Shown in pieces: positions 1 through 11,880 of a stretch of 64,000 nt of DNA (position 1 is the stretch's first letter; each line of letters begins with the position of its first letter). Origin of the DNA: Harmothoe impar. Taxonomy: Eukaryota > Annelida > Polychaeta > Phyllodocida > Polynoidae. The notes beneath the pieces are model-generated. The model saw only the letters and a program-made list of their open reading frames with translations, was not told the DNA's origin and searched no databases. Position numbers and translations under genes: made by a program. The stretch lies in contig OX381718.1 in NCBI GenBank assembly GCA_947462335.1, forward strand, positions 35,866,976-35,930,975, read 5' to 3'.

Positions 1-830
1 TTTTTTTTCTTTTTTTTGGACACCACTTGTTTTTTTTGTTTAACCTCATCTATGTTGTTATAGCAACAAGACAAGGGGGATCCGCGAAAAATCGCGAAAA
101 ATATGTACAGCGCGAAATAAAAGTATGTTTACAGTAGATGGGGGGTCCCCATGTCGCATGTCGATTTTTTTAAGAAATGACCATGTCACATGACACTAAG
201 TGAAAAAAGGCGTTGTCACTAGTGTCACTAAGGGGGAAAATGTAGGGGCACCGTAATTGATACAATCGGACTCTTGGGACCATAGACCCCAGGAATTTTT
301 TTTTTTAATTTGACTACCCGCAAGGCCGGAATTTGAAGGAAGAGTTGGGTAGCCTACTTATACAGTAATTGAGAATTTTTTATTCATGTCACTAAGCCCC
401 ATGTCACATGTTGATTTTTAAGAATGGTCGTGTCACATGTCACTTAAATGGTCTAATGACACAGATAGCACTAAACCTAAAGACCTACCCCCCGCCCCCT
501 TAGTCTTTCTATACTGAATCCGGGACTTGCCGGCGAGGCCGACAAAGGGCTTACCTAATGAGCTCACAGCTGGACTAGATACCCAATGTTTTGGATTGGA
601 GAAATCAGCAGAGCAATAAAAAAGCGGGGTGGGGCTGGTGTTATTTTCAAGGGTGGCCACTGTGAGTTGTAAAATTGGATCCAAATGTGGTAACCAGGAG
701 GATGCTAAGTTTATTGATATTGCCTGTTAATGATACTTAAGGCGGGTGTTGTCTAAAGTTTTAATTGATATTACCAATGTGGCCAATAATGACTTCACAG
801 TTGGGGCCCTCGCCCGCAGGTCCCAGATTC
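1..830. other. Non-coding flank with degenerate ATGTC-type repeats
   Basis: No gene is visible. Short degenerate units related to 'catgtcacatgtcgatttt taagaa' occur near 145-235 and 385-445, and similar units recur near 6.23-6.33 kb and 13.28-13.45 kb. The start of the window is a T-rich tract. Confidence 0.4.
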
Positions 831-2815
831 AGGGTATTCTTTGTTTATTGTGTGGCCCCTAAAGAGGGGCCGACTAACTCCTTAGAGTTAGTTAGATGCT
901 GCCGCTGCTGTGCAACATCAGCGTAATTAATTACGCCTCATGTTGGGCAGCATGGATCCTCAAAGACCTCAAAGCTCAAACACGGCAGAGCCGTGTGTGG
1001 CATACGAGGACCAGTGGGAGTGATCCGTTGCAGACAGAATACCGATCCTTGTGAGGTTCTGACTTTCTATAGCTTTTTATATCGCCTTAGATATGGCGTA
1101 GTATTTTTCATCTCGCTATAGATTAGTTGATATTTAAAGAAACTGCCTCATTCTATCAGAAATACACAACGTTGACTTGTTTTTTTATATTTAATATATT
1201 AGAAGCACACTTTGTTGCTTTATATAGCTCATTATTGCGTTAAAATGTTCGCGAGTATCGTGGTAATGTACAAAAATCCTATTGTGGCGCCATCTGACGA
1301 AAGAGCGGAGAAGTATACTAGCTCGTTCGTTATTCACATCTTTGACAGGGACTTGGTTGGTTGTTGGGTTGCTTTACGCCCTAATTAACAGCTGAGGTCA
1401 TTTCAAGGTAGGTGATGGTGATCGAATCTATGGATGACTGAAGGTGGAAAGCACGCCCCTACACTTTTACCGAGGCAATGGAGCTGCTCAAAGGGTATGG
1501 CGAGCTAGACTGGAGGATGTAATAACTAGGCGGCAGAGGGGACAAAAAGACAATCTCGTAGTAGTAGGTCTACTTGGATCTTGAGTAGCCGCCCTTGTGG
1601 TTATAATTACCTAGACTAGTTGGCTCTGCCAGCCTGGTCAAGTGAAAATTGGTAAGTAGACTATGAACTAAGCTAAGCTTGGATTTTAAAATGGCCTATA
1701 AAAGTATAATAAAACTATAGCACCCTCTTAGATTTGATGATTAGACCCTGCCTACTAAGTATACACATTTGTACAATAGTATCATTGTGTATAAATGCTC
1801 TTTTGGTACATCATCCCGACTCTACACGAGCACCATTTGCAACGACAGATAGTGCTATAGTGAATTTCCCATCTCAAGGCGAGCCCCCGCGCTGGGTGGT
1901 GCTTATGCCTCGTAAGAGCTGCATCTCATAAGTATTAGTTACCATCACCTCACACCCGTTTAACAACGGATTCAGGGTCTAATTATGGAGACCCTGGAGT
2001 AGGATTAACAATATATCCCAATGTCTGTGGTGGTCATTTATGACATGCAGACTGCACCCTGGAGGTGATAGATCTGACCACAGGCCCGCAATATGGGGCT
2101 CCCCTCTGAGAGTATCAAGGTTTGCGTATAGTCTCCTGCAGTTTAATCTGTTATCTCCCCCTTTGTCGGCCTCGCCAAAATCCTGGGAGATTCACTTTAA
2201 ACCTAAGACCTACCCTATTCTTTGTTTATTGTGTGGCCGCTAAAGAGGGACCGATCGCTGTTATTAATTACACCTCATGTTAGGCAGCATAGGATCAAGC
2301 CTCAAAAGCGTCAAGGCTCAACAGGAGCCCTGTGTGGCTTTTCAAGACGAGTGGTTGAGTGATCCGTTGCAGAATACCGATCCGTCAGAGGTTCTGACTA
2401 TATATAGCTTTTTATATCGCTTTAGATATGGTGTAGTATTTTCAATCTCGCTATAGTTTAGTTGATATTTCAAAGAATCTGCCTCATTCTATCAGAAATA
2501 CACAACATTGACATGTTTTTTATATTCAATATATTAGAAGTGTGCTTTGTTGCTTATTATAGGTCATTATGCGTTTAAAATGTTCGCGAGTATCGTGGAA
2601 ATGTACAAAAACCCTATTGTGGCGTCATCTGACGAAAAGAGCGGAGAACTATAACTATACTAGAGCATGTAATCGCCAGACCAGCAGGCGGCAGCAGAGT
2701 GGTCAAAAGACAATCTCGTAGTAGTAGGTCTACTTGGATGTTGAGTAGCCGCCCTTGTGGTTGTAATTACCTAGACTAGTTGACCCTGCCGGCCTGGTCA
2801 AGTGAAATTAGTAAG
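831..2815. repeat. Diverged direct duplication (two copies)
   Basis: The first copy runs about 831-1310 with a further matching block near 1505-1660. The second copy runs about 2213-2660 and 2667-2815. Shared landmarks include ttctttgtttattgtgtgg, gtgatccgttgcag, gaggttctgact, tagctttttatatcgc, ctgcctcattctatcagaaa and gacaatctcgtagtagtagg. The second copy has lost part of the spacer between the blocks. No long reading frame is conserved. Confidence 0.7.
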
Positions 2816-4050
2816 GAGACTGCACATTAACGTGCTCCACAGTCTTTAGACAGTTAAGACTATAGTCAAGACCGGAGAATTTGGCGAGACGTCCCTCTGG
2901 GAGGTCATAATCCTCAATGTTAGGTGTTAGCTCATTAACATCAGATACCATCACCTCACACCATATAAACAACCCATTTAAAATGTTTATTTTAAGAGCA
3001 ACTCACCCTATTCTGACAAAATCCTATTAGCAGGTAACCTCTGTATAAACCATACTGCAAACATCTGCTACTTCGAGCGTCTGCCTCGTGCCTGATAGTG
3101 TACAACAAGACGAAGTGGGCAGAGATAAAAAAAATTGAGGCTCTTTATATAGCCGAGAGAGCGGCTAATCTGGATGTTCTAAGCTTCTTTTCACCTAGAG
3201 CCCCACCCTCTTCCAGAGAGGAATCAAATCGCTTTTCACCTGGACCCTTCCACCCCTAATCCATCAGCATGAAAAGAGAGATAACAAGTGTAACGTGCGC
3301 TACATGTATATGGGATTATAGCTGGTGAAGAGATAAAGCCGGGTCAACTGTGTATACAAAGACTACAGGGGGTGATTAACGACAGGTGTGACGCGCCAGC
3401 CCGTGGACGGATTATCTTCTAAGCTGACGCTTATTCAACTAGCCAGCCGCCGTCCGCTCCACTCACTGCGGCAAGAGGAGGTGCTTTTGTTTTACACTTG
3501 AGTCGCTTACCACATGGACTCGTCTCTACCTCACAGACAGACACGCGCCCCCTGTAGCTTTTTTTTTTGTATACACACTCTAATCTCATAACCCCTTTAT
3601 CCGTTATACAGGTAACGGGTATCCTTTTTTTTTTTAAATAGCTGCCAGTCAGCCTGCGGCAGCTGAAAACGCCGGTAAGTAGCTTAGCTCTAGAAGCAAG
3701 AAGGCGTATATAAGGAGGCTGACACGTGTATAGGCGCCTTATAAGTCGGCAGGGGGTAAATACTAGTGAAAAAGGAAGGCAGGTGTGCAAGTAGCTTTTC
3801 TAACAGACACGTGTGTGCACTAAGCTGCTTAAGTCTAAACCCGCCCGCAGTAGTCAGGTGGCATGTGAAAACTTACTTAACAGATCTCTTAAATTGAGTA
3901 GAGCCTCTGTACTGAGAGAGTCTTTTCAGCCGTTTAAGAGGCTTATCTAGGACAGGGTACATAAGGAGTGAAACGCCGCTCTCACCCATCACACTTTCTC
4001 GACCCGCCCTTCATCATCGTAGCATCGACCACTCTACGTTCGCTCAGCAT
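2816..4050. other. Intergenic or intronic, no recognised feature
   Basis: Apart from short A/T runs I see no gene, RNA gene or repeat structure here. It would lie 3' of the last visible exon of receptor gene 2 (minus strand). Confidence 0.3.
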
Positions 4051-4053
4051 GTC

Positions 4054-4974
4054 ATGAGGGTTATTTCTACTTTTACAGCTTCTTTTCTCATCGAAGTGTC
4101 GAAGCTACAGAGCATCGAAACTCTCCAAATGAGTCCAAGAAAGAAAAAGCAACTCCCACTTGAAGCAGGAAGAGAAACAAGGCCCTATGATGCATGTGAG
4201 GTAAAGAAACATTGGAACATTTCATTTGGACGGAGGGAGAAGATTTTGTTGGAGCTATTTTTCTTAGCTCCGTATGCTCGGCCTGACTGTGGTGAAATTC
4301 CTTCAGGTCTTTGTTCAGTCTTCACCATACAAGTTATCAGGTCCTTTAAGGAGCTTCGATATATGCAAAGCACTCAGGAGGAGGAGATTGTTCAGAAAAT
4401 GACGGAATTCAAAACAGGAGAAGACACAATATGGTGCGAGGAGACGACATATACGGACGATGATCTGGAGTACATCACTTGTAGCCCGTTGGACTATTAT
4501 GTTAAAGCCTTTGAGGACATGCTACACAGCACTGAGATGAACTCGAAAGAGCGATCCCTTATTGCACAGAAAGAGGCCAAAGCTGTGTTGGAAAAGCTCA
4601 AGTTTGGTCAAGGATTCACTCTTCAAAGCAGCTGTGTGAGTGTGATAAAAGGTCTTGTGTTGAAACATCCAGACATGAAGTTTTCGCGTGCTGTCGACAC
4701 ACTTCCTTTGCCTGAACTGATGATGAACATGATCGACCCCATCGTACCAACAGGTTTCGACTCTGCCAATTGTCCCATGTATAAAATGGTTTCAAGTTTT
4801 GCCCGTGGCCGATGGCTAAACGATCCACTGAAGTCAGAAAACCTCCTTGATTTAATGAACTCACTAAATGTATTTTCTCATACTAGTATTAGTAGCATTA
4901 GCATTAGCATTAGTAATAGCGGCTACTCGGTCTCGTGCAGCACAAGCAGCAGCATCTGGCAGCGGCATCCGTGA
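4054..4974 (+). CDS. Hypothetical protein, unrecognised 306-codon open frame
   Basis: The frame is long for this AT-rich context and has protein-like composition. A second in-frame ATG at 4129 starts MSPRKKKQLPLE in a better initiation context (A at -3) and may be the real start. Features seen: an early basic KKK run, charged helical stretches (KAVLEKLKFGQ) and ALPLPEL-like hydrophobic segments. A gt...ttcttag pair (about 4201-4267) could be a 67-nt intron. The last 30 codons run into a serine-rich low-complexity tail at the CAG repeat, so the natural C terminus may lie earlier. I recognise no family; it may be a fragment of a transposon or host gene. Confidence 0.4.
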   Translation: MRVISTFTASFLIEVSKLQSIETLQMSPRKKKQLPLEAGRETRPYDACEVKKHWNISFGRREKILLELFFLAPYARPDCGEIPSGLCSVFTIQVIRSFKELRYMQSTQEEEIVQKMTEFKTGEDTIWCEETTYTDDDLEYITCSPLDYYVKAFEDMLHSTEMNSKERSLIAQKEAKAVLEKLKFGQGFTLQSSCVSVIKGLVLKHPDMKFSRAVDTLPLPELMMNMIDPIVPTGFDSANCPMYKMVSSFARGRWLNDPLKSENLLDLMNSLNVFSHTSISSISISISNSGYSVSCSTSSSIWQRHP

Positions 4975-5293
4975 CATCGTCAGCAGCAGCAGCGGCTGCA
5001 CAAGCAGCACAAGCAGCAGCATCTGTCAACAGCATCCGTGACATCAGCAGCAGCTGCAGCAGCTGCACGAGCAGCACAAGCAGCCAGCAGCTGCTGCAGC
5101 AGCTGCACGAGCAGCACAAGCAGTAGCATCTGTCAGCGGCATCCGTGACATCGTCAGCAGCAGCAGCAGCAGCAGCATCTGTCAACAGCATCCGTGACAT
5201 CGTCAGCAACTGCAGCAGCTGCTGCTGCTGCTGCAGCTGCAGCAGCTGCAGCAGCTGCAGCAGCTGCACGAGCAGCACAAGCAGCAGCACCGA

Positions 5294-5324
<31 letters not shown>

Positions 5325-5335
5325 GGCGGTGTGGA
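4935..5335. repeat. CAG/CTG-rich low-complexity minisatellite
   Basis: Interrupted CAG and CTG runs alternate with a conserved spacer resembling catctgtcaacagcatccg followed by tgacatcgtcag, seen about four times. Frames on both strands stay open only because the unit is a multiple of three. The CAG and CTG blocks are mutually complementary, so the tract can form hairpins. Confidence 0.75.
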
Positions 5336-5357
5336 CCACTAAATTCGAGATGAGGCC

Positions 5358-6225
5358 TACCCATTAAACACAACTACGTTGGTCAGACGTAAATCTACGT
5401 TGTTTTTTGGTCTGAACTACGTAATTTTAGAAGGTTTATGAACGTTGAAACGTTAAGGTTTATTTACCACTCTCAAACCTACAGGTCTGATTTACGTAGC
5501 TCAGACGTAAATCTACGTTCAACTGGGATTTAAACACATTACATATAATTCTACATAGTGGGATTCAGACAAAGGATTGTATTATATTGCAGAAAAATTT
5601 ACATTAACAAACAATATTCATACAAAATAACCACTATAATGTCATTTCATTCTATATAGTATATTCTTTTAGTTCAACTGAACAGCCTCACAGTATAGAT
5701 CTGTTGACTAGTTTGGGCTGCAGAGAGGCTTTGTATTTCTTCTGTTACCACAAATGTGGTGTCCGCTCAGTTAAGGTGCAGCAAAACACATATTCACGCC
5801 CAATACTTTAATCTACTCTCTTTATATATAAATATTCTTTTGAATACCATTTATTTGCATGATATTGAATTCATAATTAATGCGAATTTACTGCTTGAAG
5901 GTGGTAGATTTGTTAAAGAGCTGCAACATTCTCTCCATAATTGATAGTGCTGCCACCTTGTGTGAAACTGAGAAGTCATCTACCCACTTTTGGTTGAAAA
6001 GTTACGTCCATTAACGTAGATCTACGTAGATTTATTACGTAGATTTACGTCTGAATGAGGTAGATAAACGTAAATGAGACGTCTACGTCTGTTGAACGTA
6101 AATAAACCTTAACGTTTTGACGTCTACAAACCTTCCAAAATTACCAATCTCAAACCTCTTGGTTGGAAAACTACCTAGAGAAACCTCTTAGCTACGTTGG
6201 AACTACGTAGCGTGTTTACTGGGTA
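5358..6225. mobile_element. Non-autonomous TIR element rich in ACGTA motifs
   Basis: The ends are inverted copies of tacccaNtaaacacNNctacgt. Sub-terminal inverted blocks carry tagaggttt-like and acgtaaatctacgt motifs repeated in both directions (5380-5520 and 6000-6200). The 868-bp interval has no transposase frame. Confidence 0.65.
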
Positions 6226-6456
6226 GTGACATTTGACATGAAGCTTGAAAAAACATAGTGACAGGTGACATGAGCAATTCTTAAAATCGACATGAGATAT
6301 GAGCATAATTAAGCGACATCGACATGCGCCATGGCTATTTTTTTTTAAAGACAAACGCCATAGCCTCCTCATCCAGACCTCCACTAGCAGTGCTCTATAA
6401 GCGCAAGCTTTGCCTTAAGAGAGCTGTAGCTGTGAACCCTCTCCTCCCCTCGTGCA

Positions 6457-6833
6457 CACAGGCGAATATCAGAGTCAGCCAATGGCGCCAATACTACTCT
6501 CACACAAGGGTCAGGCGCTGCTGGACTATAATAGACGGGTCAAGGACCGTTCTACTGAGGGTCAGGCAGGCTAGGTCGGACATTCAATGACAGGCTGGCC
6601 TTTGGCAAACTTGCTTGAAAGTCTGGCCAGCATTGACAGACTGTGGCATAAGGATCCAGCATGGTCAGACTTTCAAGCAAGTTTGCCAAAGTCCAGCCTG
6701 TTATTGAATGTCCGGCCTAGCCTGACCCTCAGTAGAATGGTCCTTGACCCATCTGTTATAGTCCAGCAGTGCCTGACCCTTGTCTGAGAGCGGTTTAGGC
6801 GCCATTGGGTGACTCTGATATTTGCCTCTGTGT
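6457..6833. mobile_element. Near-palindromic foldback element
   Basis: Arms of about 165 bp (6457-6622 and 6668-6833) are inverted copies around a loop of about 45 bp. Outer ends are acacaggcgaatatcagag and its complement; inner ends carry ggcaaacttgcttgaaagtc. No coding potential is seen. Confidence 0.75.
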
Positions 6834-7258
6834 AAGATGAGAAAAGGGGGGCTGTCGCTGACCAAATGGCTGTAAAACAGGGGGCTGTTGAAGGCCTATA
6901 TTTCAAGCCCAGAAAACTGTAATTAGCTTTCCAAGTTGTTTAATTAACAATATCTTGGCCTAGCAAGAAGCTGTCAGATGACATCTAAGAAAAATGTAAG
7001 CTGTTAATTGATCAAGAGAGCTCGCCTCTCTGCCCTCTAAAAGAGAGGGCAGAGAGCGAGTCTTACTCTTAAAAACCCTTCCCCTCCCCTCCCCCCCTCC
7101 CCCCCTCCCCCCCCATGCATCTTAAAGAGTGCCCCCCAGAGTGCCCCTCCCCCCCCCCTAAAAAAAAGAGCCACATTTTTAAAATATTTTTTAGCAAGCT
7201 TTCAGCTTGCTTTTTCTTTTTTAAAATTTATTTATCCATAAAAATCTCAAGTGACTTA

Positions 7259-7470
7259 TTTGAAATTCGCGCCAACATAGTAGTCACGTGACCCCCTTAA
7301 GTAGGTCACTTCCAGTCACGTGACCTATTTGAATTTCCCGCCAACATGGTGGTCACGTGACCCTCTTAAGTAGGTCACTTCCAGTCACGTGACCTATTTG
7401 AATTTCCCGCCCAAAGGTCACGTGACCGGAAGTAGGTCACTTCCGGTCACGTGACCTATTTGAATTTCCC
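7259..7470. repeat. Tandem repeat with six GTCACGTGAC palindromes
   Basis: Units alternate tatttgaatttcccgcc, ggtcacttcc and the 10-bp palindrome GTCACGTGAC. Perfect palindromes start at 7283, 7315, 7352, 7384, 7417 and 7446. The core CACGTG is an E-box, and GTCACGTGAC is the preferred site of the MiT/TFE and USF type of bHLH-zip factors. A regulatory role here is only inferred. Confidence 0.7.
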
Positions 7471-8181
7471 GCCAAAAGGGAGGCCTCTCATTGGCTGCAT
7501 GTCGATTGAGTAATAAACAGTAGTTAACCATAGTCCCGTTCCGATACATACTATACTACTAACTTTTTAGGATTGGTTAAGTAAAAAAATGATGTCACAG
7601 ACCTGTTGTACATGTATAGAAAATATCCCCCCAAAAAATTTGGACAAAATAATTAATATTAAAGTATTTATATAGCGGATATGACGCAATTTGTATGCTA
7701 ACCAAACTCCGCTTTCATTTGATACCAAACATGCCTATAAAGGGTGTGGGTTATATAAGGGTTTTTATTACCAGTACTATAGAACAGTACTAAAATTGAG
7801 ATGTTCAGATCCAAAAACGGGTTAGATGATTCTTGTGAGTTGGGGGTGTGGGTTATATGCGAGATGCGGTTAATACGCGGGAAAAAACAGTACTAAAGGG
7901 GGTTGGGGTTTGTACTGGAGTCTCTCTAGAAAATTTTGAAAATCTAGAGAGTCTAGAGGTCATCTGCTGCATTTTATTACATATTGGTACATGAAAATGC
8001 AGTGCACTCAACCAAACAAATGTCTAAAAATGAAGTGCCCCCCCCCCCCACATGAATGCTCCAAAATGAACTGCCCCCCTCGGAAATACCCTAAAATGAA
8101 CCGCCCCCCCTACGAATACCTCATCCCCCCTGCCATAAATAATGAACGCTCCCTTAGGGCAATTCATATGTAAATAGTTAC

Positions 8182-8345
8182 CTTTTGGACACCTAAGGCA
8201 TAGTACTCGTCATCTCCCGCCATTGTCTCACACATGTCCAGACAGTCTGAGGGTTTTGTGGTTGGTGTAACAGGTAGAATAATTGGTAGTTCAGGATTGG
8301 CCTGGTCATCATTCCAGCAACCCTGATAAGCAAGAAGTTTCCAAT
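8182..8345 (-). CDS. Receptor gene 2, exon 3: WSC first half
   Basis: The 164-nt exon (phase 1 in, phase 0 out) has acceptor ctttcag and donor gtaact. It encodes LLAYQGCWNDDQ, PSDCLDMCETMA and YYALGVQK, matching gene 1 exon 3. I found no partner WSC second-half or CTLD second-half exon in the 8.2 kb to its left, so the gene continues past the window or is truncated. Confidence 0.77.
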
Positions 8346-8386
8346 CTGAAAGAATGGAATGGATTATGATTGATGTATGAAGATAA

Positions 8387-9553
8387 GGCTGTGTCTCATG
8401 AGATCGGGCCATTGTGAACGTCTTTGAGCGGGTGCCAGCTTTGACCGGGTATCAATGAAACTTGATTTTTCAGGATATGAGGGAAATTTTTGGTGTTTTT
8501 TTTTGTTAGCCAGACATCGTAATTTAGATCTGAATGTGGTGATCATTTCTCTCTTTATTCCTACTGACACAGGACTGTGTCCTTGGCTTAAGTTATTGTG
8601 TCATATCGAATCCTACAACGTATCTAACCAATGACTGTTATAAACATGTGAATAATAGAAGTCGATAGTATTGTATATTTTCTAGCCTGACACTCATGGA
8701 AACCACTTTAATACACACATGAATTGTTATCTCCGGATTATGTCATATGGCCATGAACTCGCATATTCAGCAAATCTTGTGTCTTGTTATTCTTGTATGA
8801 TGATGATGTTGTTTGTGTTGACACAGCTCCATCTTGGCTTGATTGTTAAAAGCATCTGTATTGTCATAAAAATTAAGCCAATAAAAATAATTAAACTTCA
8901 AACTTCTTCTAAATACCTCTATATATAGTATTAATACAGCTTTTAATATCAGAACTTTATGGTATATGTAGTAGTTTTTTAACATGCCGCAAACCTGTCG
9001 TTCATATTCAATGGATTTTAACATATATGGCTGTGTCTCACGACCTTGGGCCAATGTTTTTGTCTCTGATCGGGTGCCGTCTCTGACCGGGTGACGTCTC
9101 TGACCGGGTGCCGTCTCTGACCTGGTGTCAGAAGGAAGTGTTTTTTATTTTTTAACATATACTTATATATATTAGGATTTGTAAAAACGTTATGGCAGTT
9201 GATATGTCCTGCTGTTGGTAGAAGATAACTAAACTCTCAAATGGCATCCGGTCAGAGACGGCACCCGGTCAGAGATGGCACCTGGTCAGAGACAGCACCC
9301 AGTCAGAGACAAAAACATTGGCCCAAGGTCGTGAGACACAGCCATATATTATGCAATAAATAGGGTGTATAAACACAACAATTCGCACTTTAAAAATAAA
9401 TTATTGCCTTATTGCATGCTTTCAATTAATGAATTATTTTATACCCATATTTACATAGGCTTCCCCCCTATTTTAAATAATTCCTTTCTATCCGGTCAAA
9501 GCTGGCACCCAGTCAAAGATGAAAAAATTGGCCCGATCTCATGAGACACAGCC
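8387..9553. mobile_element. TIR element (outer of a nested pair) in receptor gene 2 region
   Basis: The outer ends are inverted copies of ggctgtgtctcatgagatcg plus ggcc, followed by accgggt-type sub-repeats. The 1.17-kb element carries a second, related TIR element inside it. It begins about 40 bp upstream (in gene 2 orientation) of the 8.2-kb WSC exon. Confidence 0.75.
9027..9348. mobile_element. TIR element nested inside the 8.39-9.55 kb element
   Basis: Its ends are inverted copies of ggctgtgtctcacgaccttg plus ggccaatg, with four tandem 17-18 bp units (gtctctgaccgggtgcc) next to each end. The TIR differs from the outer element (cacgacctt against catgagatc), which marks a separate subfamily. 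A second copy lies at 21.74-22.08 kb. Confidence 0.8.
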
Positions 9554-11775
9554 CTAACCATATTACAGCAAAAATACTCCACCCTAGCGCAGTAAATAGC
9601 ATGTTTGTATTCAATAAATGAGCACTGCCAATTGTGGGTTTCTGGGACTAACCACCTTGGCCACTATAAACATTCCCGTTGGCACTCTTCAGCAGAGTAT
9701 TTGTTCTCTCCGAAAGGCATCTATACCGGGATACCACCATTGCTAGCCCTCTGAAGTCAGACGTTTGTATTTGTTGCTATGGCAATTTACCCATAAGCCA
9801 TGAAAATCCAGGCAGGAATGACATCTGTTTGGAGGCAGGTGATTGACCCAGTTCTACACTGCAAAAAAGGTGTTTAGATCCTAAACGCAATCCTAAACAC
9901 ATTCCTCCCAGTGAACAAAAAACGTTATACAACATCTTATAACGTTATATAACGTTATATAACGTTTCTCTTAGGCTCCTTACTATGGCATAACGTTATA
10001 TGAAGTTTTACAACGTTATTTGGACGTAAAATAACGTTTTCTTGTTAGCTGGGCTGCCCCGATTTTGGGCACACAATATGTTCCTAAACATGTTTAGACT
10101 AAAAATATGTTTCGCTCAGTGCTTAGACATTTATGTGTTTAAAGCGATCTGTTTAGGACAATGAAGTGTTTAGAATTCAAGAATTTAGCATATTATTGTG
10201 TTTATCTGTCAACTTTTTAAGGATAAAAGTGGGGTGCCTAGAGATGTTTACTATTATTAAGTTAAGATATTTATATTTAAATAAATTATTTTATTTCCAT
10301 ATAGTCCCTGGAAACAAATTCCCGTGAATTCCACTGGAATAACACGGGTTGAACTGGGGTCGATCCCGGGATTTACCCGGGTTTAATTCCCGTTATTTCA
10401 CGGGATTTTGTGAGCAAAAATTCCCGTTAAATCACGGGATTCACATAATCCGGTGATTTGACGGGAATTCCTGCTCATATGACAGGGCTTTCCAGTGGTA
10501 TCAGAGGGTTTTCACGTGATTAGACGGGATTTTCACCAGATTTCATAATAAAATCCCCATTCTTAACTTCAAAAATCTTTGGAAATACGCAGGATTCATC
10601 CAGTCTTCCAATTCTGCCATAAATTCTACATTCAAGACATTTCTTTCACCATTGATACTGTGGCGTAGGTCTGTTTCTATTCAGTTGTGTTTATATTTGT
10701 GTAATCAATGGCCCCGAATGTTGCTTAGATATATGCTATGGGCTTAAAGTTCACATTCATGGCATACTAAAAGTACTTATTTACATAGAAGGCTTACTTA
10801 TATAGAGCCTGAATATTAATATCACTGAATTTCTAAAGAAGTCAAACACATGGAAGTAATGATTTTCAACTTTATTTTTATTTACCATATTCTGTAAGGC
10901 CAGGTCCACATTGACCTGAGGATATAATTTGACGTCATTGTTGCTCCCTGTAGGAAAGAACATATCTCCATTCTATACTACTTGGTGTTGAAAGACACTA
11001 CTCTCAGATATTCCTTATTCCTAATCATCATTCAATGTATATTTATTTCACATCAAATATTGTATGCAATGTCTAAACAAATGTACATTTTGACATGAAT
11101 TTTATCATCAGTCTATTGTTGTAAAATATTTGGACCTCTAGGGGCGGGTTGGGGGTTACCAGATATATTTTGGCACCGCAAAAATCCATCAATCATCTCC
11201 GTTGTTAAAAGAATCACCAATCCCTTGGGCTTTGTACAGTTGAGCTGTGTATTTAGAAAATATCTTCCATGCCATCAACAGCTCCAGGTGCAACCTGTGC
11301 ATAAGAAAACAAGTAAGACATGATTAGGAAACAAGAGATGAATTGTGTGAAGAAATAGACATACAAACAGCCTGGCTCCGACACCATCAACATTTAATAT
11401 TCACATACAAATCGCCTTCTTTTGGGGGTTGAGAGGGCTACTTTAAAGCAGATTTTGAGGAAATTAGAAAAAGGGCATTCGTTGTATCACATATTTAATA
11501 TTGACCTACTACCACGTTTAGTTTTCAGGGGTGCTACAAATACTTGAGTTTTACTGCACTTACTTCAAGGGGGCTTCTCATTTTACCTTAACATTTGAAA
11601 GAAACAGAATAAGGGAATTTACACCAATATGGATCACTGTAAGGGTCAGGTGTTCAGGTCAATGGCTACACATTTTTTCGGTTCAGACTGCTTAAAGGGA
11701 TCTCTTTTATCACAAATTATCTCACACACACTTACAATGTTCTCGTTGAAGATAATTAAATGAAGCCTGGGCATG

Positions 11776-11777
11776 TA

Positions 11778-11854
<77 letters not shown>

Positions 11855-11880
11855 GTACATATATATATATATATATATGC
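11776..11880. repeat. (AT)n microsatellite
   Basis: An almost pure alternating AT tract of about 100 bp with a few tatgtaca interruptions. Open frames across it are artefacts of the repeat. Confidence 0.9.

Noticed and set aside
1070..1135. Resemblance to U2 snRNA 5' end (atcgcYtt ... gYgtagtat) in both copies of the left duplication
   Set aside because: Only the gtgtagtat word and a loose order match; stem I, the Sm site and flanking structure are missing.
10930..10960. Possible minus-strand exon (cctacag acceptor followed by GSNNDVKLYPQV)
   Set aside because: Its exit phase does not fit the neighbouring CTLD and WSC exons of gene 2, and it resembles no domain.
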